From contig RBWT01000020.1 of assembly GCA_004010275.1 (NCBI GenBank), positions 1-61,397 of the forward strand: a DNA stretch of 61,397 nucleotides, read 5' to 3'. This DNA is from Streptomyces huasconensis (GTDB lineage Bacteria > Actinomycetota > Actinomycetes > Streptomycetales > Streptomycetaceae). The notes under the pieces are model-generated. The model saw only the letters and a list, made by a program, of their open reading frames with translations. It had not been told where the DNA came from and did no database searches. Both the position numbers and the translations under genes were made by a program. This document shows positions 46,024-55,043 of this stretch, one piece after another. Position 1 is the first letter of the stretch. Every line of letters begins with the position of its first letter.

Positions 46024-46557
46024 GTGGCTGAGCAGCTTTACGCCACCCTGAAGACCAACCACGGCGACATCGAGGTGCGGCTGCTGCCGAATCACGCGCC
46101 GAAGACGGTCAAGAACTTTGTGGAGCTCGCCCAGGGCGAGCGCGAGTGGGTGCACCCGGCGACCGGCAAGAAGACCAAGGACCGGCTGTATGACGGCACG
46201 GTCTTCCACCGGGTGATCAGCGGCTTCATGATCCAGGGCGGTGACCCGCTGGGCAACGGCACCGGCGGCCCGGGTTACGAGTTCGGGGACGAGTTCCACC
46301 CCGACCTCGCCTTCAACAAGCCGTACCTGCTGGCCATGGCCAACGCCGGCCCGGGCACCAACGGCTCGCAGTTCTTCGTGACGGTGTCGCCCACCGCGTG
46401 GCTGACCGGCAAGCACACGATCTTCGGCGAGGTCACGAACGACGCCAGCAAGAAGGTCGTCGACGCCATCGCGGGCACGCAGACGAACCCGCGCACCGAC
46501 CGCCCGGTCAAGGACGTGGTCATCGAGTCCGTGGTCATCGAGACCCGCGAGGCCTGA
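46024..46557 (+). CDS. ppiA: Peptidyl-prolyl cis-trans isomerase, cyclophilin type
   Basis: A 177-aa cytoplasmic cyclophilin that speeds proline isomerisation during folding. FHRVISGFMIQGGDP carries the catalytic Arg, followed by GTNGSQFF and the GKHTIFG block. There is no signal peptide. The GTG start has GGAAGG upstream. It opens the conserved actinobacterial run ppiA, crgA, DUF881, trpG, pknB near the origin. Confidence 0.95.
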   Translation: MAEQLYATLKTNHGDIEVRLLPNHAPKTVKNFVELAQGEREWVHPATGKKTKDRLYDGTVFHRVISGFMIQGGDPLGNGTGGPGYEFGDEFHPDLAFNKPYLLAMANAGPGTNGSQFFVTVSPTAWLTGKHTIFGEVTNDASKKVVDAIAGTQTNPRTDRPVKDVVIESVVIETREA

Positions 46558-46737
46558 TCAGCGCGTACCCGGGCCCATCGGCGCGGGAACCGAACCGCCC
46601 CGCTCATCCGTAAGGAAGGGCGGGGCGACGTGCTGCCATACGCGCCGTCAGCGACGTAAGTGCCATCGGCGACGCGAGTCCCGTCAGCGACGCAAGTGCC
46701 GTCACAGTTTCTTCGTACGGAGATCGAGGGATATTCC

Positions 46738-47633
46738 ATGGACCAGGTGCCAGGCAGCCCGCAGGAGCCGCAGGGAGCGTCGGGCCTGCCCGGTTGCTAC
46801 CGGCATCCGGACCGAGAGACCGGCATCACCTGCACGCGCTGCGAGCGGCCCATCTGCCCCGAGTGCATGATCAGTGCCTCGGTCGGCTTCCAGTGCCCGG
46901 AGTGCGTCCGCGAGGGCTCGGGCACCGGCCACGCGCCGGCGGCCAACCAGCCGCGCACGGTCGCGGCGGCGCGGTCACCGCGGACCCGCGCCTGGTCACC
47001 AAGATCCTGGTGGGGCTGAACGTCGCCCTGTTCCTGGTGCAGATGGCGGTGGGGGACCGCTTCACCGATCGGTACGACATGCTGGGCCAGGCGTTCGTAC
47101 CGGAGTTCGGGTCGGTCGAGGGCGTCGCCGAGGGGCAGTGGTACCGCCTGGTCACGGCGGCGTTCCTGCACGGCGGCATCATGCACCTCGCCTTCAACAT
47201 GCTGAGCCTGTGGTGGATCGGCGGCCCGCTCGAAGCGGCCCTCGGCCGGGTCCGCTACATCGCCCTGTACCTGGCGTCGGCGATCGCCGGCAGCGCGCTC
47301 ACCTACCTGCTCGCCGCGCAGAACCAGCCCTCACTCGGTGCGTCCGGCGCCGTCTTCGGCCTGTTCGGCGCGACCGCCATCCTGATGCGGCGGCTGAACT
47401 ACGACATGCGGCCGGTGCTCGCCCTGCTGGCGATCAACCTGCTGATCACGGCCTTCTGGCCCAGCATCGCGTGGCAGGCCCACGTCGGCGGCCTCGCCGG
47501 CGGTCTCGTCGTCGGGTACGCGATGGTGCACGCGCCCCGCGAGCGCCGGAGCCTCGTCCAGTTCGGCAGCTGCGCGCTGGTTCTCCTCGCGGCTGTGGTG
47601 ATGGTCGTCGTCAGGACCGGGCAGCTCACGTGA
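46738..47633 (+). CDS. Rhomboid family intramembrane protease with zinc-binding N-terminus (apparent frameshift)
   Basis: The N-terminal part (about 1-70) has CxRCERPICPECM and a second CPEC, a B-box-like zinc site. The membrane part has HLAFNML, the catalytic serine in GASGAVFG and the histidine in AHVGGLAGG, with six hydrophobic helices. It would cleave transmembrane segments of unknown substrates. The frame breaks near 46968 in a GC-rich linker; one added base gives a 298-aa protein of normal length, so I annotate one gene. This conserved gene being broken supports sequencing error as the cause. Confidence 0.88.
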
Positions 47634-47644
47634 GGTGACGGGCG

Positions 47645-47845
47645 TTGTCCACAGTGTGTGCCCGAACCTGTGCACGCAGTGGGGAACAGCCGTGCCCCTT
47701 GTCGCTGACCTGGGTTTCCCCAGGAACGACAAGGGGCGAGCGGGGGAGAGAGGGTCGGCGGGCCGGTCACACCGGCGTCAACCGGCGGAGAGTTATCCAC
47801 AGATCTTCAGACCTTTTCCACTCGTGTGGATAGCGCTGTGGATAA
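47645..47845. promoter_or_regulatory. Cluster of four DnaA boxes
   Basis: TTGTCCACA (47645-47653) and TTATCCACA (47793-47801) on the plus strand; CTATCCACA (47825-47833) and TTATCCACA (47837-47845) on the minus strand. The last two are only 3 bp apart. They lie between rhomboid and crgA. DnaA-box clusters outside oriC that titrate DnaA are known in Streptomyces; this may be one. Confidence 0.7.
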
Positions 47846-47904
47846 CTCAGGGCAGGGCTTGCGCGGAGTGGCCGGGAGGAGCTATCCCGGCCGACCGGAA
47901 GATG

Positions 47905-48162
47905 CTACTTCCACTGCGTCGAGACGCCGAATCCCGCCGCGATGAAGCCGAAGCCGACCACGATGTTCCAGTTGCCGAGCGTGTCGATCGGCAGCTTGCC
48001 GTCCGTGACGTAGAAGACGACGATCCAGGCGAGCCCGATGAGGAACAGCGCCAGCATCACCGGAGCCACCCAGCTGCGGTTCGTCAGCTTGATGGTCGTC
48101 GCCTTCTTCGAGGGCGGCGGGGTGTAGTCGTCAGCCTTCTTGCGGATACGTGACTTCGGCAC
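47905..48162 (-). CDS. crgA: Cell division protein CrgA
   Basis: 85 aa with two transmembrane helices (about 31-52 and 67-81) and the conserved basic N-terminus MPKSRIRKK. CrgA works with FtsZ at the septum and coordinates growth and division in Streptomyces. It is divergent from the DUF881 gene, as in other actinobacteria. Confidence 0.95.
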   Translation of the reverse strand: MPKSRIRKKADDYTPPPSKKATTIKLTNRSWVAPVMLALFLIGLAWIVVFYVTDGKLPIDTLGNWNIVVGFGFIAAGFGVSTQWK

Positions 48163-48300
48163 GAGGGTCTCTCCTGTCGATGCGCTGCGTGGCCGCGCAG
48201 GTAACTGTGGTCGGGCCGGGTGGGCGTCACCGGGAGCTGAGCCTCCCCCGGGCGTCCGTTAGCGTAGTGCTTCCGCGGCGCTGAAGGAGATAAGGGTACG

Positions 48301-49071
48301 TTGAGCAATTCTGCCGACTCCCCCGAAGGTGCCGGGCGCCGTCCCCGGTGGCGTCCGGTTCGCGTGCTTACGGGCGCCGTTTTCGCGCTGGCGGGCCTGA
48401 TTTTCTTCACCAGTTTCAACACCGCCAAGGGCACCAACATCCGTACCGACGCGTCACTGCTGAAGCTCTCGGACCTGATCCAGGAGCGCAGTCACAAGAA
48501 CGGCGCGCTGGAGGAGTCCAACGGCTCCCTGCGTGACGACGTGGAGGCCCTCGCCCAGCGCGACGGCGGCGGCACCAAGGCCGACGACGCCCGCCTGAAG
48601 GCCCTGGAGGACAACGCCGGCACCAAGGAGCTGAGCGGCAAGGCGGTCACGGTCACCCTCGCCGACGCCCCGCCCGACGCCACGGCCAAGCTCCCCGGCT
48701 ACCCCGAGCCCCAGCCGAACGACCTGGTGATCCACCAGCAGGACCTCCAGGCCGTGGTCAACGCCCTGTGGCAGGGCGGCGCCAAGGGCATCAAGGTCAT
48801 GGACCAGCGGCTGATCTCCACGAGCGCCGTGCGCTGCGTCGGCAACACCCTGATCCTCCAGGGCCGCGTCTACTCGCCGCCCTACAAGGTGACCGCCGTC
48901 GGCGACCCCGACAAGCTCAAAGACGCCCTCGCCGCCTCCCCTGAGATCCAGAACTACATGCTGTACGTCAACGCCTACGGCCTCGGCTGGAAAGTGGACG
49001 ACGACGGGGCGGTGACTCTTCCCGGCTACTCGGGCACAGTGGATCTCCACTACGCGAAGCCTGTGGAGTAA
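48301..49071 (+). CDS. DUF881 family membrane-anchored protein
   Basis: 256 aa with one N-terminal transmembrane segment (about 23-40), a helical region and a DUF881 domain (about 100-255) carrying NDLVIHQQDLQAVVNALW and KVMDQRLIST. It is extracytoplasmic by topology. The function is unknown; the family is fixed next to crgA and trpG in actinobacteria, so a role in the cell envelope or division is likely. The start is TTG 48301. Confidence 0.88.
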   Translation: MSNSADSPEGAGRRPRWRPVRVLTGAVFALAGLIFFTSFNTAKGTNIRTDASLLKLSDLIQERSHKNGALEESNGSLRDDVEALAQRDGGGTKADDARLKALEDNAGTKELSGKAVTVTLADAPPDATAKLPGYPEPQPNDLVIHQQDLQAVVNALWQGGAKGIKVMDQRLISTSAVRCVGNTLILQGRVYSPPYKVTAVGDPDKLKDALAASPEIQNYMLYVNAYGLGWKVDDDGAVTLPGYSGTVDLHYAKPVE

Positions 49072-49110
49072 CCGGAGAACGACGGAGCGAGCCCCGGGGA
49101 GGGACCCTCT

Positions 49111-49812
49111 GTGTCCGTGCGCGCGCTCGTCAGGACGTTCAGCGAACTGTGCATCACCGTCGGCGCGCTGATCGTGCTCTTTGTCGTGTACGTCCTGTTC
49201 TGGACCGGCGTGAAGGCCGACCACGCCATGGACAGCCAGATCGACGCGTTGCAGGGCCAGTGGGCGCGGGGCGAGATCTCCGCGGGCGCGGGCGCGGGCG
49301 ACGAGCCGGCCGGGACCCCACCCGCCGAGCCTGCCCCCTACCAGGACGGCAAGCCCTTCGCCGTCATGTACATCCCGCGGTTCGGTTTCACGTGGAACAA
49401 GCCCGTGCTCCAGGGCACCGGCACCGACGTACTGAAGAAGGGCCTCGGTCACTACGCCAACACCGCCCAGCTCGGACAGAAGGGCAACTTCTCCGTGGCC
49501 GGGCACCGCCGCACCTACGGAGACCCCTTCAAGGACTTCCCGAAGCTGCGCCCCGGCGACCCCGTCGTCCTGACCGACGGCACGACCTGGTTCACGTACC
49601 GCGTCGACAGGAGGCCCTACCGGACCCTCCCCGGCGACATCGGCGTCATCGACCCCGTCCCGCGCAAGTCCGGCTTCGACGGCCCGGGCCGCTACCTCAC
49701 CCTGACGACCTGCGAACCGGAGTGGGGCCACAGCCACCGGCTGATCGTCTGGGCGCATCTGGACGCCACTCAGCCCGTGGAGGCCGGGAAACCGGAGGCA
49801 CTGCGCCGTTAG
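49111..49812 (+). CDS. Class E sortase
   Basis: A 233-aa membrane-anchored transpeptidase that joins surface proteins to the cell wall after cutting a C-terminal sorting signal. One N-terminal helix (about 13-33), histidine in VAGHRRTYGDPF, cysteine in TLTTCEPEW, and arginine in HRLIVW. It is the first of three sortase genes in this block. GTG 49111 follows GGGGAGGG. Confidence 0.92.
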   Translation: MSVRALVRTFSELCITVGALIVLFVVYVLFWTGVKADHAMDSQIDALQGQWARGEISAGAGAGDEPAGTPPAEPAPYQDGKPFAVMYIPRFGFTWNKPVLQGTGTDVLKKGLGHYANTAQLGQKGNFSVAGHRRTYGDPFKDFPKLRPGDPVVLTDGTTWFTYRVDRRPYRTLPGDIGVIDPVPRKSGFDGPGRYLTLTTCEPEWGHSHRLIVWAHLDATQPVEAGKPEALRR

Positions 49813-49866
49813 TCTGTTGCCGTACGGCGAGGAGACTGCTGCCGTACGCGCGACGGAAGGGACAGC

Positions 49867-50028
49867 ATGTACGGCTGGATCTGGCGGCATCTGCCGGGAA
49901 ACGCATGGGTAAGGGCGCTGATTTCTCTGGTGCTCGTCTTCGCGGTGGTCTATGTGCTGTTCCAGTACGTCTTCCCGTGGGCCGAGCCGCTGCTCCCCTT
50001 CAACGACGTCACCGTGGACGGCCAGTGA
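49867..50028 (+). CDS. Small single-pass membrane protein
   Basis: A 53-aa protein with one strong hydrophobic helix (about 17-37) flanked by aromatic residues. Its GTGA end overlaps the trpG start, so the two are translationally coupled. I believe it is conserved at this position in Streptomyces but cannot confirm it. The function is unknown. Confidence 0.75.
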   Translation: MYGWIWRHLPGNAWVRALISLVLVFAVVYVLFQYVFPWAEPLLPFNDVTVDGQ

Positions 50029-50680
50029 GCACCGCCGGCGGCCGCCGCAGCCGCGTCCTGGTCGTGGACAACTACGACAGCTTCGTCTTCAACCTCGTCC
50101 AGTACCTGTACCAGCTGGGTGCCGAGTGCGAGGTGCTGCGCAACGACGAGGTGGAGCTCCGGCACGCGCAGGACGGCTTCGACGGCGTCCTGCTCTCGCC
50201 CGGCCCCGGCACCCCGGAGCAGGCGGGCGTCTGCGTCGAGATGGTGCGGCACTGCGCCACGACCGGCGTGCCCGTCTTCGGCGTCTGCCTCGGCATGCAG
50301 TCGATGGCGGTGGCGTACGGCGGCGTCGTGGACCGCGCCCCGGAGCTGCTGCACGGCAAGACCTCGCTGGTGCGCCACGAGGGCAAGGGGGTCTTCGCGG
50401 GCCTGCCCTCGCCCTTCACCGCCACCCGCTACCACTCGCTCGCCGCCGAGCCCGCCACGGTCCCCGCCGAGCTGGAGGTCACGGCGCGCACGGAGGACGG
50501 CATCATCATGGGGCTGCGCCACCGTGAACTGCCGGTCGAGGGCGTGCAGTTCCATCCGGAGTCCGTACTGACCGAGCACGGTCACCTGATGCTCGCCAAC
50601 TGGCTGGCGGAGTGCGGCGACACCGGCGCGTCACGCGATCGAGCGGGCTCGCCCCGGTGGTGGGCAGGGCCACGGCGTGA
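50025..50680 (+). CDS. trpG: Glutamine amidotransferase, TrpG/PabA type (apparent frameshift near end)
   Basis: A class I glutaminase that gives ammonia to anthranilate or aminodeoxychorismate synthase. DNYDSFVFNLVQYL, SPGPGTP, the catalytic cysteine in GVCLGMQ, and the His and Glu in FHPES are present. The frame runs on to 51074 as written, through sequence that does not look like a TrpG tail. One missing base near 50627 restores an ending (GLAPVVGRATA) at 50680, which overlaps the next start by four bases. The repaired length is 218 aa. Synteny with pknB favours the name trpG over pabA. Confidence 0.88.
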
Positions 50681-51993
50681 CCGCCTTGCGCCCCGGGCAC
50701 GACTCCTCCGGAGCCCCGTACGGTGCGAGTGGCGCGCACGGGCACGGGGGCGGGGACGGGGCTGCCGGGGGCCTGGACGAGACCGCGGCTCTGGAGGCAG
50801 CGGTCGATCACCTGGCCGACCCGCTGACCGATCCGCTGCCGGGCCGGCACCCCTCGCCGTGGTTCCGCAGCGCCTCGGCGGGGCCGCAGCTGCCGCAGCA
50901 GCCGCAGAGCCCCGTACAGGAGCGGCAGCAGGCACCGCAGCCTCCCAGGAGCCCTCTGCCGGAGCAGCAGGGGCCGCCGCCGCGGAGAACCCCTCTGCCA
51001 CCGGAGCAGCCGGGGCCGCCGCCCCAGAGGACCCCGCTGCCACCGGAGCAGCCGTGGCCGCAGAGGCCGCCTGAGCCCACGTACGAGCAGCTCTACGGTG
51101 GCCATGCCCCCCGGCCGATAACCGGCGACGAGACGGTGGGCCTGCGCACCGCCGACACCCGCCGTGCGACGGAACCCCGCTCCGGACGGGGGCAGGCGCC
51201 CGCCGCAAGGCCGCCAAGAAGGGCGGCACACGGCCCCCACAGGCCCCACAGCCCCGCACCCGGCCCGACGGAGCCCCGCTCTCCCGCCTGGAGGGCCGCC
51301 GCGCCGAGCGCGACCCGCAGGCCCTCGCCCGGCGCGGTGATCAGCCGGGGGCTCGGCGAACTCTTCATCACGGTGGGCGTGCTGATGCTGCTGTTCGTCA
51401 CCTATCAGCTGTGGTGGACGAACATCCGCGCCCAGCAGCAGGCGGACGGCGCCGCCCATGACCTCCAGGAGGAGTGGGCGAAGGGCAAGGGCAGGCCCGG
51501 GGCCTTCGAACCCGGTCAGGGCTTCGCGCTCCTGCACATCCCGAAGCTGGACGTCGTCGTGCCGGTCGCCGAGGGCATCGACAAGCAGCAGGTCCTCGAC
51601 CGCGGCATGGTCGGCCACTACAACGAGGGCGCGACCAAGACGGCCATGCCGGATGCCAGGACCGGCAACTTCGCGGTGGCCGGCCACCGCAACACCCACG
51701 GCGAACCGTTCCGCTACATCAACCGCCTGAAGCCGGGCGATCCCATCGTCGTGGAGACGCGGGACAAGTACTACGTCTACAAGATGGCGAGCATCCTGCC
51801 GCAGACGGACCCCGGCAACACCAGCGTCATCGGCCCGGTCCCGCCGGGCTCCGGCTTCACGAAACCCGGCCGCTACATCACACTGACCACCTGCACCCCG
51901 GAGTTCACGAGTAAGTACCGAATGATCGTCTGGGGCAAGATGGCGGAGGAACGGCCGCGCAGCAAGGGCAAGCCGAGCGCGCTGGTCAACTAG
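50677..51993 (+). CDS. Class E sortase with long Pro-rich N-terminus
   Basis: 438 aa. Residues 1-220 are a low-complexity Pro/Gln/Arg-rich cytoplasmic tail, followed by a membrane helix (about 228-247) and the sortase domain with VAGHRNTHGEPF, TLTTCTPEF and arginine in KYRMIVWGK. The long tail is unusual for sortases and may bind a partner at the membrane. The start GTG 50677 overlaps the trpG end. Confidence 0.9.
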   Translation: MTALRPGHDSSGAPYGASGAHGHGGGDGAAGGLDETAALEAAVDHLADPLTDPLPGRHPSPWFRSASAGPQLPQQPQSPVQERQQAPQPPRSPLPEQQGPPPRRTPLPPEQPGPPPQRTPLPPEQPWPQRPPEPTYEQLYGGHAPRPITGDETVGLRTADTRRATEPRSGRGQAPAARPPRRAAHGPHRPHSPAPGPTEPRSPAWRAAAPSATRRPSPGAVISRGLGELFITVGVLMLLFVTYQLWWTNIRAQQQADGAAHDLQEEWAKGKGRPGAFEPGQGFALLHIPKLDVVVPVAEGIDKQQVLDRGMVGHYNEGATKTAMPDARTGNFAVAGHRNTHGEPFRYINRLKPGDPIVVETRDKYYVYKMASILPQTDPGNTSVIGPVPPGSGFTKPGRYITLTTCTPEFTSKYRMIVWGKMAEERPRSKGKPSALVN

Positions 51994-51997
51994 AAGT

Positions 51998-52765
51998 GTG
52001 AGAACGGGGCAGAACACAGTGGCAGCCACGACCGAGGACGACGAGAAGCAGGCGCAGGCCGAGACGCCCGCCCCGGCGGCGCCCGCACCACGACGCCGGG
52101 CCCGCGGCCCCCTCGCCACGGCGGTCAGCGTCTTCGGCGAACTCCTGATCACCGCCGGGATCGTCCTCGGGCTCTTCGTCGTCTACTCCCTGTGGTGGAC
52201 GAACGTCGTCGCCGACCGCGAGGCGCACAAGCAGAGCGAGAAGGTGCGCGACCGCTGGGCGGGCGGCCCGGGCAGCGTCGACACCCGGGGCGGCATCGGC
52301 TTCCTCCACGTACCCGCGATGGGCAACGGCGAGATCCTGGTCAAGCCCGGCACCGACAGCAAGCTCCTCAACGACGGCGTCGCCGGCTACTACAAGAAGC
52401 CGGTCAAGTCCGCCCTGCCCCAGGACAAGAAGGGCAACTTCGCGCTGGCCGCCCACCGCGACGGACACGGCGCGAAGTTCCACAAGATCGACAAGATCAA
52501 GAAGGGCGACGCGATCGTCTACGAGTCGCGGGACAAGTGGTACGTCTACAAGGTGTACGCGACGCTGCCGTCGACCTCGAAGTACAACGTGAAGGTCCTG
52601 GACCCGATCCCCAAGGAGTCGGGCGCGCGGAAGCCGGGCCGCTACATCACCCTGACGACCTGCACGCCCGTCTTCACCTCCACCTACCGCTACGTCGTCT
52701 GGGGCAAGCTGGAGCGGATCGAGAAGGTCGACCACGACAGGACGCCTCCGGCGGAGCTGCAGTGA
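51998..52765 (+). CDS. Class E sortase
   Basis: 255 aa: an Ala/Pro-rich cytoplasmic start, a membrane helix (about 48-67), then the sortase domain with AAHRDGHGAKF, TLTTCTPVF and arginine in YRYVVWGK. GTG 51998 begins 2 bp after the previous stop; GTG 52019 with GGGG upstream is an equally good start. It ends at a strong terminator facing pknB. Confidence 0.9.
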   Translation: MRTGQNTVAATTEDDEKQAQAETPAPAAPAPRRRARGPLATAVSVFGELLITAGIVLGLFVVYSLWWTNVVADREAHKQSEKVRDRWAGGPGSVDTRGGIGFLHVPAMGNGEILVKPGTDSKLLNDGVAGYYKKPVKSALPQDKKGNFALAAHRDGHGAKFHKIDKIKKGDAIVYESRDKWYVYKVYATLPSTSKYNVKVLDPIPKESGARKPGRYITLTTCTPVFTSTYRYVVWGKLERIEKVDHDRTPPAELQ

Positions 52766-52776
52766 CCTCGCATGAC

Positions 52777-52809
52777 AGAGCCCCGGCACCGCTCAGGTGC
52801 CGGGGCTCT
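52777..52809. terminator. Bidirectional terminator
   Basis: A perfect 14-bp stem (AGAGCCCCGGCACC / GGTGCCGGGGCTCT) with a 5-nt loop lies between the convergent sortase and pknB genes. Confidence 0.9.
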
Positions 52810-52827
52810 CTCATATGTGCGTGCGGG

Positions 52828-54876
52828 TCAGTCGTCGTCGCCCCAGCCCCGGTGGTTGTCACGCTGTGACAGGCCGCCGATGAAGCCGCCGCTGTCGAGT
52901 CCGCCGTTGCCGTTGCCGCCGCCGTGGCCGTTGCCGTTCCCGCCGCCCGCGGTGGTCAGATTGACCGCCGAGCCGGGGGCGGCCTTCGTGCCCGCGGTGG
53001 GATCGGAGATGACCACGAGCGCGTCGTCGTCCTGCGGCCCGGAGATGGAGCCGACCGTCAGCCCCGCGTCCTCGATGGCCTTACGGGCGTCCTTCAGCTT
53101 CTGCCCGGTCAGGGGCGGGACGGTGGCCTCCTCGGGCTCCTCGGGCTCCTTGGCGACCTGGACGGTGACGGTGGAGCCGGGGTCGGCGGGGGTGCCGGCG
53201 GCGGGCGTGGTCTTGATGACCTTGCCCTCGTCGACGTCGTCGCTGACGACGTCCTCCCGCGTGGCGCTGAAGCCGTTCTCCTTGAGCCGCTTCTCGGCGG
53301 CCGCGTAGTCGAGGCCGGTCACGTCGGGGACGTTGACCTGCTTCTTCTCCCGGGCGACGGTGAGCGTGATGGTCTCGCTCTTCTCCGCCTCGGTGTCACC
53401 CTCGGGGTCCTGGGCGATGACGATGCCCGGGGTCTGCGTGGACTCCTGCGTCGTCTTGCCGATGTTCTTGAAGCCCTTGCTCTCGAGCTGCTCCTTGGCC
53501 TTGGCGTAGGTCAGGCCCTGCACATTCGGCACAATGATCTTGGGGGTGCCCGACGAGACGGTCACCGTGACCGTGTCACCCTTGTCGATCTTCGTGTTGG
53601 CGGCCGGGTCCTGGTCGCAGATCTCGCCCTTGGGGTACTTCTCGCACGGCTCGCGCTTGCCCACCTTGATCTTGATGCCGACGTTGGTGGCCGACTCCTC
53701 CGCCGCGGCGACCTTGTCGCCGACGAAGTTCGGGGTCTCGACCTTCCCGTCGCCGCCACCTTCCCCGGCGAACGTGTACTTCCCGATGAGGATCGCCCCG
53801 ATCAGGACCAGCACGCCCGCGACGATGAGCAGCCACGTCGAGGTGTTGTTCTTCTTCTGGCGGCGGCCGTGACCGCCCTCCTCCGAGCCGTAACCGCCCT
53901 CGGGACCGACCGGCGGCATCATCGTCGTCTGGCCGCCGCCGTTCTGCGGGCGCAGCATCGCGGTCTGCTGCTCGGAGCCGTAGCCGTCGGCCCCGCCGTA
54001 CCCGACGGCGCCCATGGCGGCGGTGGCCGCGACCGGCTGGCCGTCCAGGCACGCCTCGATGTCGGCGCGCATCTCGTCGGCCGACTGGTAGCGGTAGTCC
54101 GGGTCCTTGGTGAGGGCCTTCAGGACGATGGCGTCCATCTCCGGAGTGATCTCTCCGTCGAAGACGCTCGGGGCCTGCGGCTCCTCACGTACGTGCTGAT
54201 AGGCGACCGCGACCGGGGAGTCGCCGACGAACGGCGGCCGGACGGTGAGCAGCTCGTAGAGCAGGCAGCCGGTGGAGTAGAGGTCGGAGCGGGCGTCGAC
54301 CTGCTCGCCCTTGGCCTGCTCGGGCGAGAGGTACTGGGCCGTGCCGATGACCGCCGCCGTCTGCGTCATGGTCATGCCGGACTCGCCCATGGCGCGGGCG
54401 ATGCCGAAGTCCATCACCTTGACCTGGCCGTTGCGCGTCAGCATGACGTTCGCGGGCTTGATGTCACGGTGGACGATGCCGTTCCGGTGCGAGTACTCCA
54501 GGGCCTGGAGGATGCCGATCGTCATCTCCATGGCCCGCTCCGGCAGCAGCTTGCGGCCGGAGTGCAGCAGCTCACGCAGCGTGGAGCCGTCGACGTACTC
54601 CATCACGATGTACGGGATGGAGACCCCGTCGACGTAGTCCTCGCCGGTGTCGTAGACCGCGACGATCGCCGGGTGGTTGAGCGAGGCGGCCGACTGGGCC
54701 TCACGGCGGAACCGGGCCTGGAACGACGGGTCGCGGGCGAGATCCACCCGCAGCGTCTTCACCGCCACGGTCCGGCCGAGGCGGGTGTCGTGCGCGAGGT
54801 AGACCTCTGCCATCCCACCACGGCCGAGCACCTGGCCCAACTCGTACCGGCCGCCGAGGCGACGCGGCTCTTCCAT
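52828..54876 (-). CDS. pknB: PASTA-domain serine/threonine kinase PknB
   Basis: A 682-aa membrane kinase that senses peptidoglycan or lipid II fragments and controls growth and division. Kinase domain 1-270: glycine loop LGRGGMAEVY, K40, HRDIKPAN and DFGIARA. The juxtamembrane part is Gln/Gly-rich; the membrane helix is near 350-370. Four PASTA repeats follow (each with a VPxxxG-type start), then a Gly/Asn-rich tail. Start ATG 54876 directly precedes the kinase fold. It is probably cotranscribed with pbpA, rodA, pstP, fhaB and fhaA upstream. Confidence 0.96.
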   Translation of the reverse strand: MEEPRRLGGRYELGQVLGRGGMAEVYLAHDTRLGRTVAVKTLRVDLARDPSFQARFRREAQSAASLNHPAIVAVYDTGEDYVDGVSIPYIVMEYVDGSTLRELLHSGRKLLPERAMEMTIGILQALEYSHRNGIVHRDIKPANVMLTRNGQVKVMDFGIARAMGESGMTMTQTAAVIGTAQYLSPEQAKGEQVDARSDLYSTGCLLYELLTVRPPFVGDSPVAVAYQHVREEPQAPSVFDGEITPEMDAIVLKALTKDPDYRYQSADEMRADIEACLDGQPVAATAAMGAVGYGGADGYGSEQQTAMLRPQNGGGQTTMMPPVGPEGGYGSEEGGHGRRQKKNNTSTWLLIVAGVLVLIGAILIGKYTFAGEGGGDGKVETPNFVGDKVAAAEESATNVGIKIKVGKREPCEKYPKGEICDQDPAANTKIDKGDTVTVTVSSGTPKIIVPNVQGLTYAKAKEQLESKGFKNIGKTTQESTQTPGIVIAQDPEGDTEAEKSETITLTVAREKKQVNVPDVTGLDYAAAEKRLKENGFSATREDVVSDDVDEGKVIKTTPAAGTPADPGSTVTVQVAKEPEEPEEATVPPLTGQKLKDARKAIEDAGLTVGSISGPQDDDALVVISDPTAGTKAAPGSAVNLTTAGGGNGNGHGGGNGNGGLDSGGFIGGLSQRDNHRGWGDDD

Positions 54877-55043
54877 AGCTAATCCAGCCCTCTCCGTCGG
54901 TCCCGACCGCACCTTGTGTGGTCCGGCGGTGTGCTGTCCGGGCATACGGTACCCGGCTCGACTTGCGTGACCTGGACGTGACCGTCAGCCGATACCGGAC
55001 CGGTACCGCGACGTGCACCGATGGGGAGTGGCCGTGACGGGCG

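Noticed and set aside
47634..47904. Chromosomal origin oriC
   Set aside because: Only four DnaA boxes are present and neither dnaA nor dnaN is adjacent. It fits a satellite box cluster rather than the origin.
50681..51074. C-terminal extension of the trpG frame to 51074
   Set aside because: The extension is Arg/Ala/Gly low-complexity sequence that overlaps the next sortase gene. A one-base repair gives a normal end at 50680.
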